Shown: positions 44,999-55,158, numbered from the stretch's first letter. The stretch is DNA of 64,000 nt from Methanobrevibacter_A acididurans (GCF_046197875.1 NZ_CP166991.1:1240001-1304000); one strand, 5' to 3'. Numbers and translations: made by a program. Notes: generated from the sequence alone by a model not told the origin.

Positions 44999-46930
44999 CT
45001 ATTCACCATCCTCTTTTTTAGCTTTTATAGCTTTTTCCGGACATATTTGAGCACATGCCACACATCCAAAACACATATTACTATCAATAACTACATCATC
45101 ACCTATTTTAGATATTGCAGGACAAGCCAATTCATCCACACATTTATAACATTTTGTACAATTATCTTGAATACTCATTGGTTTTCGTTTTTTAATCCCT
45201 TTAATAAGTGTACATGGGAATTGTGTTATTACAACACTAACTCCTTCATATTCTAATGCTTCTTTATAAATATCAATAGTTTTTCTTATACTATGAGGAT
45301 TAGTTGTTCTAATAAATTTAACACCAATAGCTTCAACTAATTTCTCAATATTTATTGCAGGAGCTTCATCCCCAACACCATCAACAGGTAATCCAGGATT
45401 TGGTTGGCCTCCAGTCATAGCAGTTATACGATTATCTAATATAGTTACAACTAAATTCTTATTATTATTATGAACAGCATTAATAAGAGGAGCTATTCCA
45501 CTATGGAAAAATGTACTATCTCCAATAAAACTACAAACATATTGATTAGTGGATTTACTAAATCCACATCCATCACCAATACTGGAACCCATACTTAATA
45601 AGTAATCTGCAGCATTATACGGTGGACTAATACCTAAAGTATAACATCCAATATCAGAAGCAAAAACCATCTCAGATTCAGGTATTTCTAATTCTTCTGC
45701 AGCTTTACCAATTGAATAATAACTTGAACGATGAGGACAACCAGCACATAAAGTTGGTTGACGATTAGGAATAGAATCTTTTAATTCTTTTATTGCAGGG
45801 GAATCTTCATTATCTTCAAATTCATAATAATTTAATATTCTGTTAAATGATTCTTTAACAATATCTTGACTATACTCATGAACAAAAGGGAATGTTCCAT
45901 TTCTTTTCCCATAAACTGGAATATCTAAACCATTTTCTCCAAGGATTGCTAAAACACTTATTTCAAGTATTGGATCTACTTCTTCAACTATGAAAATTCC
46001 ATCTAAATCTTTCACAAAATCTAATATTAAATCTTCACTTACAGGATATGATAATCCTAATTTAAGTATATCAATACCTAATTTATCCTTGTTGATTACA
46101 TCATATGCATAATTAAAAGCACTACTACTTGAAATTACACCAAATTTACCATATAACTTTGCAGGAGTACCAATATTATCAAAATGATAGACTTTATTTA
46201 ATTCAGATTCAAATGCAAATTTTTCTAAAGAATCTATCTTATTTACAAGAACTGTGTGCATATCTAATGCATTTGCAGGTACAGGAACATATTGACTTGG
46301 ATTTTTATCAAAGTGTCCTCTAGGCCAATATTCACCATCCCGTATATCTTCCTCAGATTTAGGAATGTCTCCTAATGTTACTGGTCCTCTCATATGAGAT
46401 ACTCGTGTTGTTGTTCTAACAATTACAGGTAATCCTATTTCTTCAGATAAATTATAAGCATAAACCATCATGTCTTTTACTTCTTGAGGATTACTTGGTT
46501 CTAAAACTGGAAGATTGGATTGTCTTGCAAAGTTTCTTGTATCTTGCTCATTTTGAGAAGAGAAAGTTGATGGATCATCTGCAACAAGTATAACCATTCC
46601 AGCATTCACCCCACTATATGCAGTAGTCATTGCAGAATCACTTGCCACATTCATCCCAACATGTTTCATAAAAGTAAATGATCGCAAATTACTTACAGCA
46701 GCAGTTGCTGCTATTTCCATTGCTGTTTTTTCATTTGCTGAGAATTCAAAATACATATTAGCATTTTTTGCTGTTAAAGATAAAATATTACCTATTTCTG
46801 ATGAGGGTGTTCCTGGATAAGTTGCACTTACTTTTACTCCAGACTCAAAAGCACCACGTACTGCTGCTTCATTTCCAAGCAAAAATAGTTTTTCTCCTTT
46901 TTCACCTTTTGTTAATTTTTCATAACTCAT
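44999..46930 (-). CDS. iorA: Indolepyruvate ferredoxin oxidoreductase, alpha subunit
   Basis: A 643-residue thiamine diphosphate enzyme subunit. The N-terminal half is the pyrimidine-binding part (LLGNEAAVRGAFESGVKVSATYPGTPSSEIG); the second half holds the ThDP site (GCPHRSSYYSIGKAAEEL, then DIGCYTLG and GDSTFFHSGI..L.NAVHNNKNLVV). The C-terminus carries a two-cluster ferredoxin domain (CTKCYKCVDELACPAI and CFGCVACAQICPEKAI). It is the catalytic partner of IorB. Ribosome site GGTGA. The promoter lies in the 257-bp gap towards divergent tfrB. Confidence 0.95.
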   Translation of the reverse strand: MSYEKLTKGEKGEKLFLLGNEAAVRGAFESGVKVSATYPGTPSSEIGNILSLTAKNANMYFEFSANEKTAMEIAATAAVSNLRSFTFMKHVGMNVASDSAMTTAYSGVNAGMVILVADDPSTFSSQNEQDTRNFARQSNLPVLEPSNPQEVKDMMVYAYNLSEEIGLPVIVRTTTRVSHMRGPVTLGDIPKSEEDIRDGEYWPRGHFDKNPSQYVPVPANALDMHTVLVNKIDSLEKFAFESELNKVYHFDNIGTPAKLYGKFGVISSSSAFNYAYDVINKDKLGIDILKLGLSYPVSEDLILDFVKDLDGIFIVEEVDPILEISVLAILGENGLDIPVYGKRNGTFPFVHEYSQDIVKESFNRILNYYEFEDNEDSPAIKELKDSIPNRQPTLCAGCPHRSSYYSIGKAAEELEIPESEMVFASDIGCYTLGISPPYNAADYLLSMGSSIGDGCGFSKSTNQYVCSFIGDSTFFHSGIAPLINAVHNNNKNLVVTILDNRITAMTGGQPNPGLPVDGVGDEAPAINIEKLVEAIGVKFIRTTNPHSIRKTIDIYKEALEYEGVSVVITQFPCTLIKGIKKRKPMSIQDNCTKCYKCVDELACPAISKIGDDVVIDSNMCFGCVACAQICPEKAIKAKKEDGE

Positions 46931-47187
46931 AACGATTTCACCAATTATTAATAAAAAAATTTCAAATTTTATATAAAATTATAATATAATTATCTTTAGT
47001 TTTAATAATAAATATATATTTTTATAATGAAAAAATAGAAATCATTAAAAAAAAAATTTATGAAAATTAATTTCACATTATTATTAATAAGAATTTTAAA
47101 ATAGTACTTAGCATAAAACATTAATTATTATAAATTTATATAAATCTTAAAAAATTTTATCAATATAAAAAGAAAGGTAGTCATTTT

Positions 47188-48684
47188 ATGAAAATTAAAG
47201 TTCACGTATCACGTTTCAATAAAGACACAGATGAAAAACCATATATTGAAACTTATGAAATTGAAAAAACACCTCAAATGAAAGTTTTAGAAGCATTAAA
47301 TTTAATAAATGAAGAATATGATGCAAATTTAAGCTTTAGAAGTAGTTGTAGAGCTGGACAGTGTGGATCATGTGCAGTGAGAATTAATGGAAATCCAGGA
47401 TTAGCTTGTAAAAAAGAAATAGCAAACGAAACAACAATTCAACCTTTAAAATTACCAATAATTAAAGATTTAATAGTTGATCGTTCCTCAATCGAAAATA
47501 AAGTAAATGATATGGATTTACATCTTGAAACAAATGATCCTGAAGAATTAATGAAACCTGAAGAAATGGAAGATACATTAAAAGTTAGAAGTTGTATAGA
47601 ATGTTACAGCTGTTTAACAGCATGCCCCGTATATCAAAATTTCCAAGAAGACTTCGCAGGACCTTATTTCATGAGATATATTAGTAAATTCGAATTTGAT
47701 CCAAGAGAATTAAAAAATAGGTTAAAAGAAGGATTTGAAAACGGATTATATGATTGTACTAGTTGTGGAAAATGTGGAGCAGTTTGTCCAAAAGATATTA
47801 ACAGTTTTGGAGATGCTGTTGAAAAATTAAGAGCAATTGCATACAGTGAAGATGAAGGACCTTTAGAAGCACATAAAAAAATTAAAAAAATGGTTGAAGA
47901 AACTGGTCGAAGTGTTACCCATCCAGAAAAAGAAGGATTTATAGAATCTTATAATAAAAACAAAAAACAAACCAAGGAAAAATCTAAAGTTGCTTTATTC
48001 ACAGGTTGTATGGTAGATTACAGATTACAACATGTAGGTGAAGCTGTAATGGATGTTTTTAAAGCTAATGGTATAAATGTTGATGTTCCAGAAAATCAAG
48101 TATGTTGTGGCTCACCATTATTACGTACAGGGCAACGTGATGCAGTACAAGCATTAGCTGATAAAAATAAGGAAGTATTTAAAGATTATGATACTGTAAT
48201 TACTATTTGTGCAGGTTGTGGTGCAACACTTAAAAATGACCATCCTAATTTCGGCAATAAATTAAATGTAATGGATATTAGTGAATTTTTAATCGATAAA
48301 TTAGATACTAGTAAAATGAAACCATTAGATATGAAAGTAACTTGGCATGATCCTTGCCATCTTGGTAGAGGACAAGGAATCAAAGATCAACCACGTGAAA
48401 TTATAGATATGATTCCTGGTGTAGAATTTGAAGAAATGGAATTCCCATGTCAATGTTGCGGAGCTGGTGGAGGAGTTAAATCTGCCAGACCAGAAATTGC
48501 CCTAGAATTAAGTAAAAACAAAGCACAAATGATTAAAGAAACTGGTGCTGATAATTTTATCACAATATGTCCATTTTGCCAATCCAATATTAAAGATGGA
48601 TTAGAAGCTATAAATGAAACAGAAATTAATGGAATGAATCTGGTAGAATTATTAAAATTAACTTACAGTGAAGAAAAAGAATAA
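47188..48684 (+). CDS. tfrB: CoM/CoB-fumarate reductase subunit B
   Basis: A 498-residue thiol:fumarate reductase B subunit. The N-terminal part is a succinate dehydrogenase iron-sulfur protein with [2Fe-2S] Cys (SSCRAGQCGSCAVRING), then CIECYSCLTACPVY and CTSCGKCGAVCPKD for two cubane clusters. The C-terminal part is HdrB-like with two CCG motifs (QVCCGSPLLR and FPCQCCGAGGGVKSARP), where heterodisulfide CoM-S-S-CoB is handled. The enzyme reduces fumarate with CoM-SH and CoB-SH for biosynthesis. tfrA is not adjacent. The TrmJ-like gene follows after 19 bp. Confidence 0.95.
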   Translation: MKIKVHVSRFNKDTDEKPYIETYEIEKTPQMKVLEALNLINEEYDANLSFRSSCRAGQCGSCAVRINGNPGLACKKEIANETTIQPLKLPIIKDLIVDRSSIENKVNDMDLHLETNDPEELMKPEEMEDTLKVRSCIECYSCLTACPVYQNFQEDFAGPYFMRYISKFEFDPRELKNRLKEGFENGLYDCTSCGKCGAVCPKDINSFGDAVEKLRAIAYSEDEGPLEAHKKIKKMVEETGRSVTHPEKEGFIESYNKNKKQTKEKSKVALFTGCMVDYRLQHVGEAVMDVFKANGINVDVPENQVCCGSPLLRTGQRDAVQALADKNKEVFKDYDTVITICAGCGATLKNDHPNFGNKLNVMDISEFLIDKLDTSKMKPLDMKVTWHDPCHLGRGQGIKDQPREIIDMIPGVEFEEMEFPCQCCGAGGGVKSARPEIALELSKNKAQMIKETGADNFITICPFCQSNIKDGLEAINETEINGMNLVELLKLTYSEEKE

Positions 48685-48703
48685 TAATGGAGTTTTAATA
48701 TTT

Positions 48704-49582
48704 ATGCCCGGCACAGTAAGTGAAGAGGAAGTAATTGCAAATAAAGAATTAATACCTAAAACAAAAGATAAAGAAGAAGTTGAAGAATCTAAAACTGAAA
48801 GTAAATCAAAATCTACTAAAAGAGCTCAATTAGTAAGTAATGATTCAACTGTTGATGAAGGAACTTTACGCTTACAAAAAAATATTTATGTAGTTTTTGT
48901 AGAATGTGAAACTAGTGGAAATGTTGGTTTCTTAGCTCGTACAATGGCAAATTTTGGATTAAAAAATTTAGTTCTTATAAATCCGTGTGAATTAAAAGAT
49001 GATGCATATTACCAAGCTATGCATGCAAAAAATCTTGTTGAAAATGCTATAATTTGTGATAATCTTGAAAGTTTCCTTAAAAAGTATTCTATTGATTTTA
49101 TTATAGGTTCTACTGGAACTCCTGGCGGAAGTTATAATCTTTCTCGTATACCAATACCTCCTAATGAATTAGGGGAAAAAATGGATACAAATACTAATAT
49201 TGCAATTCTTTTTGGAAGAGAAGGTGATGGCTTAACAAATGATGAAATTGATAAATGTGACATAATAGTTAGTATTCCTACAGATCCACATTATCCTATA
49301 ATGAATATAACTCATGCTGCGGCTATTATTTTTTATGAAATCTTTAAAAACCGTAACCATTTCCCAGTAGAGGGTTATGATGAAAGTACACAAATAGAAA
49401 AGGATTATTTACTTAAGGACATGAAAGAATTGATTGATACTATTAAAATTCCAGACCATAAAAAACGTAATGGTCTTAAAACTTTTAAAAACATTATTAA
49501 TCGTGCATTCATAACTGGACGTGAAGCTCATACTCTCATTGGAATACTTAGACGATTAAAAATGAGAATTGATGAGAAATAA
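48704..49582 (+). CDS. TrmJ-like tRNA 2'-O-methyltransferase (SpoU family)
   Basis: A 292-residue SPOUT methyltransferase. The trefoil-knot core is clear: VVFVECETSGNVGFLARTMANFGLKNLVLINP at the start, IAILFGREGDGLTNDEIDKCD, and SIPTDPHYPIMNITHAAAIIFYEIF at the end of the knot. TrmJ methylates position 32 of tRNA anticodon loops. A charged, disordered N-terminal extension of about 55 residues (Lys/Glu/Ser-rich) precedes the core; typical TrmJ lacks it. The ATG at 48704 has GGAG about eleven bases upstream; a GTG at 48668 inside tfrB is unlikely. Confidence 0.85.
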   Translation: MPGTVSEEEVIANKELIPKTKDKEEVEESKTESKSKSTKRAQLVSNDSTVDEGTLRLQKNIYVVFVECETSGNVGFLARTMANFGLKNLVLINPCELKDDAYYQAMHAKNLVENAIICDNLESFLKKYSIDFIIGSTGTPGGSYNLSRIPIPPNELGEKMDTNTNIAILFGREGDGLTNDEIDKCDIIVSIPTDPHYPIMNITHAAAIIFYEIFKNRNHFPVEGYDESTQIEKDYLLKDMKELIDTIKIPDHKKRNGLKTFKNIINRAFITGREAHTLIGILRRLKMRIDEK

Positions 49583-49719
49583 TTAACTCATCATATAATT
49601 TTTCTTTTTTTAAAAAAAATCTTTAATAATAAGTGAATAACTTATTTAATATAAAAAAACATAAAATAAAATATTATATTTTTTTATAAAAAATTATTTT
49701 TTTCAGGAATCAAATATTT

Positions 49720-50307
49720 ATGGCTATATTAAGTGATAAAGATATTAAAAAATTATTGGATGAAGGACATATTAGTATTGAACCTTTAGACAATAAAGAA
49801 AAGCAAATACAACCTTCATCAGTAGATTTACGTATCGGAGATGAATTTAAAGTATTTCGTGTTATACGAACACCTTACATAGATCCAAAAGATAATGAGG
49901 AAGTGGCAAGTTACATGGAATCATTTAAAGTACCAGAAGGTGAAGCATTCATTATACACCCAAATGAGTTTGCACTTGCAACAACACAAGAAACCGTGAA
50001 ATTACCTGATGATATTGTAGCACGTGTTGAAGGTAGATCTAGTATGGGTAGATTAGGTGTTACTATGCATGTAACAGCAGGATATATAGATCCCGGATTT
50101 GAAGGCAAAATAACCTTAGAAATTAGTAATATTGGTGCAATGCCAGTAGCATTATATCCTGGTCAAAGAGTATGTCAAGTAGTATTTGAAACAATGACTA
50201 GTCCATCCGAAATCCCTTATGGTCATCCTAGTAGACATAGTAAGTATATGGGACAAGAAAAACCTGAAAGTAGTCGGATTAAAATGGATTATGAACTTAA
50301 TAAATAA
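49720..50307 (+). CDS. dcd: dCTP deaminase
   Basis: A 195-residue enzyme of the Dcd/Dut family. Diagnostic motifs are IQPSSVDLRIGDEF, VARVEGRSSMGRLGVTMHVTAGYIDPGFEGKITLEISN and YPGQRVCQVVFE. It deaminates dCTP towards dUMP/dTMP synthesis; some methanogen members (M. jannaschii) are bifunctional deaminase-diphosphatases. The HVTAGYIDPGF segment carries the active-site residues. No ribosome site is obvious; the start is chosen as the first Met of the family pattern MAILSDKDI. Confidence 0.93.
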   Translation: MAILSDKDIKKLLDEGHISIEPLDNKEKQIQPSSVDLRIGDEFKVFRVIRTPYIDPKDNEEVASYMESFKVPEGEAFIIHPNEFALATTQETVKLPDDIVARVEGRSSMGRLGVTMHVTAGYIDPGFEGKITLEISNIGAMPVALYPGQRVCQVVFETMTSPSEIPYGHPSRHSKYMGQEKPESSRIKMDYELNK

Positions 50308-50422
50308 AAAAAGATTTAATTATACTTTAACTTTTAAAAAAAATAATTTTTTTATTATTACTCATTCTTTTTTTTATAAAAACTAATTATCAAAAATAAA
50401 TATTTATAGGAGTATTAAATTT

Positions 50423-52129
50423 ATGAATCATGACAAAATGATGAATATTGGAGCAAAAAGAGGTTTCTTATGGCCTTCATTCGAAATTTATTCTGGAGTA
50501 AGTGGATTTACTGATTATGGACCATTAGGTGCAACATTAAAAAACAATATAATGCAAAAATGGAGAAAACAGTACACTGCAGGTGAAGGATTTTATGAAA
50601 TAGAATCACCAACAGTTATGCCAAAAGAAGTATTAAAAGCTTCAGGACATGTAGATAACTTCACAGACCCAATGACAAAATGTGAAAAATGTGGAGAAGT
50701 ATTCCGTGCAGATCATTTAATTGAAGAAGCAATCAATAAAGATGTTGAAAGCTTAGCTAATGAAGAAATGGACCAAATCATAATAAATAATACAATAAAA
50801 TGTCCAACTTGTGGTGGAGAACTAGCTAAAATTTGGAATTATAATTTAATGTTTAAAACACAAATCGGTGCAAAAGGAACAAAACCAGGTTATATGAGAC
50901 CAGAAACAGCACAAGGAATATTCATACTTTTCAAAAGATTATCTAGATTTTATCGTAACAAATTACCATTTGGAGTAGTTCAATTAGGAAAAGCATATCG
51001 TAATGAAATAAGTCCACGTCAAGGAGTAATAAGACTTAGAGAATTCACTCAAGCAGAATGTGAAATCTTCTTAAACCCTGAAGATAAAACTCACCCTAAA
51101 TTTAAAACAATAGCAAATGAAACTTTAGATTTATGTTCACAAGATGTTCAAATCAATGAAAAAGAAGAATTACACATAACAGTACAAAAAGCTTTAGATG
51201 ATGGAATAATAAGTAGTGAAATGTTAACTTACCAATTATACCTTGCAAGAAAATTCTTAAATGAATTAGGCATACCAAATGATAAGTTAAGATTCCGTCA
51301 ACACTTACCTGGAGAAATGGCTCATTATGCTCTTGATTGCTGGGATGTAGAATGTTTAACTGATCAATATGGATGGGTTGAAATTATTGGAATAGCTGAT
51401 CGTGGAAATTATGATTTAACACAACATGGAAAAGAAAGTAATGAAGAATTAAACATTTATATTCCTTACGATGAACCAAAAACAATTACTAAAAATACTG
51501 TAAAACCAAACCTTAAAGTATTTGGTCCAACATTCAAAGGTGATGCTCCAAAAATTATGGGTTGGTTAAAAAATTGTGATGCAGATAAATTAAAAGAAGA
51601 AATTGAAGCAAATGGTAAATATAATTTAGAATTAGACAATACTTATGAATTAACAAGTGAACATTTACTATTTGAAACAAGTACTGAGGAAGTTAAAGGT
51701 GAAAAATTAATACCTCATGTAATTGAACCTTCTTTTGGTATAGATCGTATACTTTACTGTGTATTATTACATTCTTTCCACAATGCAAGTGAAAATGATG
51801 ATAAAGATTATTTCAAATTTAAAAACGAAATTGCACCTATAAAAGTAAGTGTTCTTCCACTTGTAAATAAGAAAGGTTTAGATGTAATAGCCTCCAATAT
51901 TCAAGAATCATTAAGAAAAGATGGTTTCACTGTTGATTACGATGGAAGTGGAAGTATTGGACGGAGATATGCACGTGCAGATGAAATAGGTGTTCCTGTA
52001 GCTGTTACTATAGATTTTGATACAATAGAAGATAAAACTGTAACAGTACGTAACAGAGACACTGAAGAACAAGAACGTGTCCCTATTAATGATTTAACTA
52101 GTAAAATAAAAAGTATATTAAAAAATTAA
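50423..52129 (+). CDS. glyS: Glycyl-tRNA synthetase
   Basis: A 568-residue class II aminoacyl-tRNA synthetase of the archaeal/eukaryotic alpha2 type. It charges tRNA-Gly with glycine. The N-terminal catalytic core begins GFLWPSFEIYSGVSGFTDYGPLGATLKNN; motif 2 is FGVVQLGKAYRNEISPRQGVIRLREFTQAE; an inserted zinc-like CEKCGEVFR...CPTCGGEL domain lies between. The C-terminal anticodon domain starts at about residue 470 (APIKVSVLPLV). Ribosome site GGAG. It is convergent with the FmdE-like gene (23 bp apart). Confidence 0.96.
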   Translation: MNHDKMMNIGAKRGFLWPSFEIYSGVSGFTDYGPLGATLKNNIMQKWRKQYTAGEGFYEIESPTVMPKEVLKASGHVDNFTDPMTKCEKCGEVFRADHLIEEAINKDVESLANEEMDQIIINNTIKCPTCGGELAKIWNYNLMFKTQIGAKGTKPGYMRPETAQGIFILFKRLSRFYRNKLPFGVVQLGKAYRNEISPRQGVIRLREFTQAECEIFLNPEDKTHPKFKTIANETLDLCSQDVQINEKEELHITVQKALDDGIISSEMLTYQLYLARKFLNELGIPNDKLRFRQHLPGEMAHYALDCWDVECLTDQYGWVEIIGIADRGNYDLTQHGKESNEELNIYIPYDEPKTITKNTVKPNLKVFGPTFKGDAPKIMGWLKNCDADKLKEEIEANGKYNLELDNTYELTSEHLLFETSTEEVKGEKLIPHVIEPSFGIDRILYCVLLHSFHNASENDDKDYFKFKNEIAPIKVSVLPLVNKKGLDVIASNIQESLRKDGFTVDYDGSGSIGRRYARADEIGVPVAVTIDFDTIEDKTVTVRNRDTEEQERVPINDLTSKIKSILKN

Positions 52130-52152
52130 AAAAAATAATGAGTGGAAGATTT

Positions 52153-52755
52153 TTATTCCTTATTAAAACAAGGAATACACACTTTTTCCCCATCTTTTTC
52201 TTTCATTCTATGTTCAGATACTAATTCTCCACATTCACCACATTTAATAGAATTATATAAATTTGCTTCTTTTGGTAAGGATAATTCTGCTTTTGATAAT
52301 GTGAATAATTTATCTTCAGGAACTTCTAATATTTTATAAGATAATTCATCTTTGAAGTGTTGAAAACTTTTTTTATCTTCCATTGTAACAGTACCTTGAT
52401 CGAATTTATTTTTTAGTGCTACAAATTCTGGAACAATATCATTAAAATCTGCATTTACATAAATTCTAATATTTTCACCATTTTCCCTATTATAAAATGT
52501 ATATACATGTTTTCCATAGTCTTTAAATATGAAGTTACCTTTACCAAATGTACAACCAGTTACTACTTGTATTGCATCTACAGCACAAGAATCATTTTCA
52601 CAAATTGCTACTAATTCTTCATCACCAGATTTAGATACATTTAACTTAATCATTGCAGTTTTAGCTACCCTATAACCTAAAGCAGAACCAGGACACACAT
52701 GTCCATGAAATTTAGTTACTTCAGAAAAAGGCAATATTTCTTCATTATTTTCCAT
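52153..52755 (-). CDS. FmdE-like protein
   Basis: A 200-residue member of the FmdE/formylmethanofuran dehydrogenase subunit E family. The N-terminal domain has FHGHVCPGSALGYRVA and CENDSCAVDAIQVVTGCTFGKGN, a Cys-rich site that binds metal; the C-terminal ribbon is CGECGELV...CIPCFN. Related proteins occur in many anaerobes and are not core subunits of the dehydrogenase. A role in molybdenum or tungsten enzyme maturation is plausible but unproven. Single gene, divergent from the TatD-like gene. Confidence 0.87.
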   Translation of the reverse strand: MENNEEILPFSEVTKFHGHVCPGSALGYRVAKTAMIKLNVSKSGDEELVAICENDSCAVDAIQVVTGCTFGKGNFIFKDYGKHVYTFYNRENGENIRIYVNADFNDIVPEFVALKNKFDQGTVTMEDKKSFQHFKDELSYKILEVPEDKLFTLSKAELSLPKEANLYNSIKCGECGELVSEHRMKEKDGEKVCIPCFNKE

Positions 52756-52871
52756 AATAATCCCTCTTAAATTCTTTTAAAAATAATTTTTAATTAATTC
52801 TATATTACCTTCATAATGATATAAATTTAATTAATTTAAAAAAAATATAACTATATAGAGAGTGAATATTT

Positions 52872-53630
52872 ATGATGATAGATACACATACCCATGCAGA
52901 CTCAAGAAGCAGTGAAGACTTTGATTTAATGTATACAAGCGGAATAGATACAGCAATCACTTGCTCATTTTACCCTTACAAACTACGAAATCAAACATGC
53001 TTAATAAACCACTTTGATAGAATACTTGAATATGACACCAAAAGAGCAGAGGAATATGGATTAAAATTAGAAGTTGCTTTAGGATTACATCCTGCAAATG
53101 TAAGTGAAAACAATGACCAAATTTATGAAGAAATTAGAAGATTAGTGGAAGAAAAGAAAATAGTGGCAATAGGAGAAATAGGTTTAGATGATAATACAAT
53201 AAATGAACAAAAAGCATTTAAAAAACAATTAGAAATTGCAGAAGACACAAAAAGCAAAGTAATCATCCACACACCACGTAAAAATAAAAAAGAAGTATTG
53301 AAAGATATTAAAATCATTGTAGATGAAACAATAAATCCAAAATTAGTGGTAATAGATCATATTAATCCTAATGTTGTAGAAGATGTAATAGACTATGATT
53401 ACACACTTGGTTTAACCGTACAACCACAAAAAATGACCAAAGAAGAAGCTATAAAAATATTAGATAAATATGGTTTTAATAAATTCTTATTAAACAGTGA
53501 TATAAGTAATAAACCATCAGATCCTATAAGTGTGCCTAAAACTGTTCGCACACTAAAAAAATTAGGTTATAAAAATAGTGATATTGAAAAAGTAGCATTT
53601 AAAAATGCTAAAAAATTCTTCAAAATATAA
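52872..53630 (+). CDS. TatD-related metal-dependent hydrolase
   Basis: A 252-residue TIM-barrel hydrolase of the TatD-like amidohydrolase group. Metal-binding residues are DTHTH at the start, the Glu in AIGEIGLD, His in KVIIHTPR and VIDHINP, and Asp in LLNSDIS. The product is probably a 3'-exonuclease-like or other phosphodiesterase; archaeal members have no defined substrate. The start could be the second ATG (52875), since the two Met codons are adjacent. Faces sepF in a convergent arrangement. Confidence 0.85.
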   Translation: MMIDTHTHADSRSSEDFDLMYTSGIDTAITCSFYPYKLRNQTCLINHFDRILEYDTKRAEEYGLKLEVALGLHPANVSENNDQIYEEIRRLVEEKKIVAIGEIGLDDNTINEQKAFKKQLEIAEDTKSKVIIHTPRKNKKEVLKDIKIIVDETINPKLVVIDHINPNVVEDVIDYDYTLGLTVQPQKMTKEEAIKILDKYGFNKFLLNSDISNKPSDPISVPKTVRTLKKLGYKNSDIEKVAFKNAKKFFKI

Positions 53631-53675
53631 AAAAATAAAAAAAATAATATTATTTTTTTCTAAACTTCTTTTAAA

Positions 53676-54071
53676 TTATTGTTTTTTAATAATTTGAACC
53701 TGAGTAGGTGAGAGAATAATTAAATTTTTACCTTCTTCACGAGCAAGGAGTATTGCTTCAACATTATGTTGTTCACGTAAAATTTTAATTCTACGAGTAG
53801 CATTCTTAAATTCTACAGGACCTCTTCTTTCAAGAAAACCTAAATCAACAATAACAGGATTATTTTCTTCAAGAATTTGATCAGAAATATAATCTATATC
53901 TGCAATAGTTCTTGGGCGAATTAGAATAATTTCATAAAATGATTGTTCTGGAACAATTGTATATGTTTCGTCATAAAATTCTTCAGTGAAATCATTTACT
54001 CCAACATTTCTTTTATTATTACGGTTTTCTTCAAAACCAAGACTTTTTTTTAAAGTACCTATAAATGACAT
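53676..54071 (-). CDS. sepF: SepF cell division protein
   Basis: A 131-residue SepF (DUF552). The N-terminal amphipathic helix (MSFIGTLKKSLGF) binds the membrane; the C-terminal part has IILIRPRTIADIDYISDQILEENNPVIVDLGFLE and a final alpha/beta repeat. In archaea with FtsZ, SepF anchors the division ring. Here it lies 40 bp downstream of a DUF1611 gene on the same strand, so the two may form a short operon. Confidence 0.92.
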   Translation of the reverse strand: MSFIGTLKKSLGFEENRNNKRNVGVNDFTEEFYDETYTIVPEQSFYEIILIRPRTIADIDYISDQILEENNPVIVDLGFLERRGPVEFKNATRRIKILREQHNVEAILLAREEGKNLIILSPTQVQIIKKQ

Positions 54072-54111
54072 TTAAAATCACTTTTTCCATGAAAAAAATT
54101 TTAAAATTTAA

Positions 54112-55158
54112 TTATTTTTTTAGATGATCTAAGATTGCATCTAATAATTTATCTGGATTTTCACGAACATCTGCAGTTGGAAGACCATATTCTTTTTCAT
54201 AGTCTTCAGGTGTTTTATCCGGTTCGTTACGTAAATTAATACTAATTCCAACAACTTTAGTAGGTTCAACAGCTTCAATAGCTTTTATTTCCTCAGGTAT
54301 GCCTCTTGGTTCACGGAATGGATGATTTGGTCTATGACCTACAATCACAGCATCAGGATGAGCACCTATTAAAATTGCAGCAGATAAACCTCTAGGGTGA
54401 GGGTTTCCATCTTCAGTTAAACTGGATTGACCTTCAATGAAAATAATATCTGGATGTTTTTCTTCTTCTAAGTATTTAATTGAACCTAAAATAGCGGATG
54501 GAATATCCATTGCACTTAAACTTCCTGCACGGAAATTAAAATCAGTAGGTTTTTCAAGCCCCATTTCATCTGTTGATATAACACCTGAAACTAATCCTCG
54601 TTTTGTTGCGGCTAATCCTAAATTACGTGTTGTTGTTCTTTTACCACACTCTTGAGAAGTACCTCCACAAAAAACAATACTTGCTTTTGGTGTGTATGAT
54701 ATTTTTGGTAAAATTTCAGTACTTTTTTCTGGAGCTATTCCAAAAATATTATTAATCATATCTAATCTTGGACTTATTTCCTTAATAGCAACCCCATTTT
54801 GATTAGCAAATTTTGCTAAAGAAATATTATCTTCAATAGATAATGATCTGAATGAACTTACAACATTTTTACCAGCATCAATTGCTTGTACTGCATATTT
54901 TAAAGCTGCCCCTTCTGCACCTATAGGTAACATTATAACTATACTTTTAGCTTCTGGAACTTCATCCATTAAATCTATTAAACTTGATGCAACTTCAAAT
55001 CCCATAAAATTTGTTCCTTGTTTATCTGGGTCATCATCTACAAATCCTACAGTTTCAATTCCTTCAAGGTTTGAGAATTTTTCCCCACCTCCACCACATC
55101 CAATTACGATGTATGGGTTTAAGTTTTGAAGTTCTTCAACTGATGATATTGAATACAA
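54112..55158 (-). CDS. DUF1611-family protein
   Basis: A 348-residue DUF1611 protein. The N-terminal Rossmann-like domain includes VIGCGGGGEKFSNLEGIETVGFVDDD; the C-terminal P-loop-like part has VFCGGTSQECGKRTTTRNLGLAATKRG and FIEGQSSLTEDG. One bacterial branch (DgcN) is described as acetylating D-glutamate; archaeal members have no assigned reaction. A TTG at 55158 is preferred as start: AGGAGTGAT lies just upstream of it, inside the reading frame of the ATG at 55173, which has no ribosome site of its own. Confidence 0.75.
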   Translation of the reverse strand: MYSISSVEELQNLNPYIVIGCGGGGEKFSNLEGIETVGFVDDDPDKQGTNFMGFEVASSLIDLMDEVPEAKSIVIMLPIGAEGAALKYAVQAIDAGKNVVSSFRSLSIEDNISLAKFANQNGVAIKEISPRLDMINNIFGIAPEKSTEILPKISYTPKASIVFCGGTSQECGKRTTTRNLGLAATKRGLVSGVISTDEMGLEKPTDFNFRAGSLSAMDIPSAILGSIKYLEEEKHPDIIFIEGQSSLTEDGNPHPRGLSAAILIGAHPDAVIVGHRPNHPFREPRGIPEEIKAIEAVEPTKVVGISINLRNEPDKTPEDYEKEYGLPTADVRENPDKLLDAILDHLKK

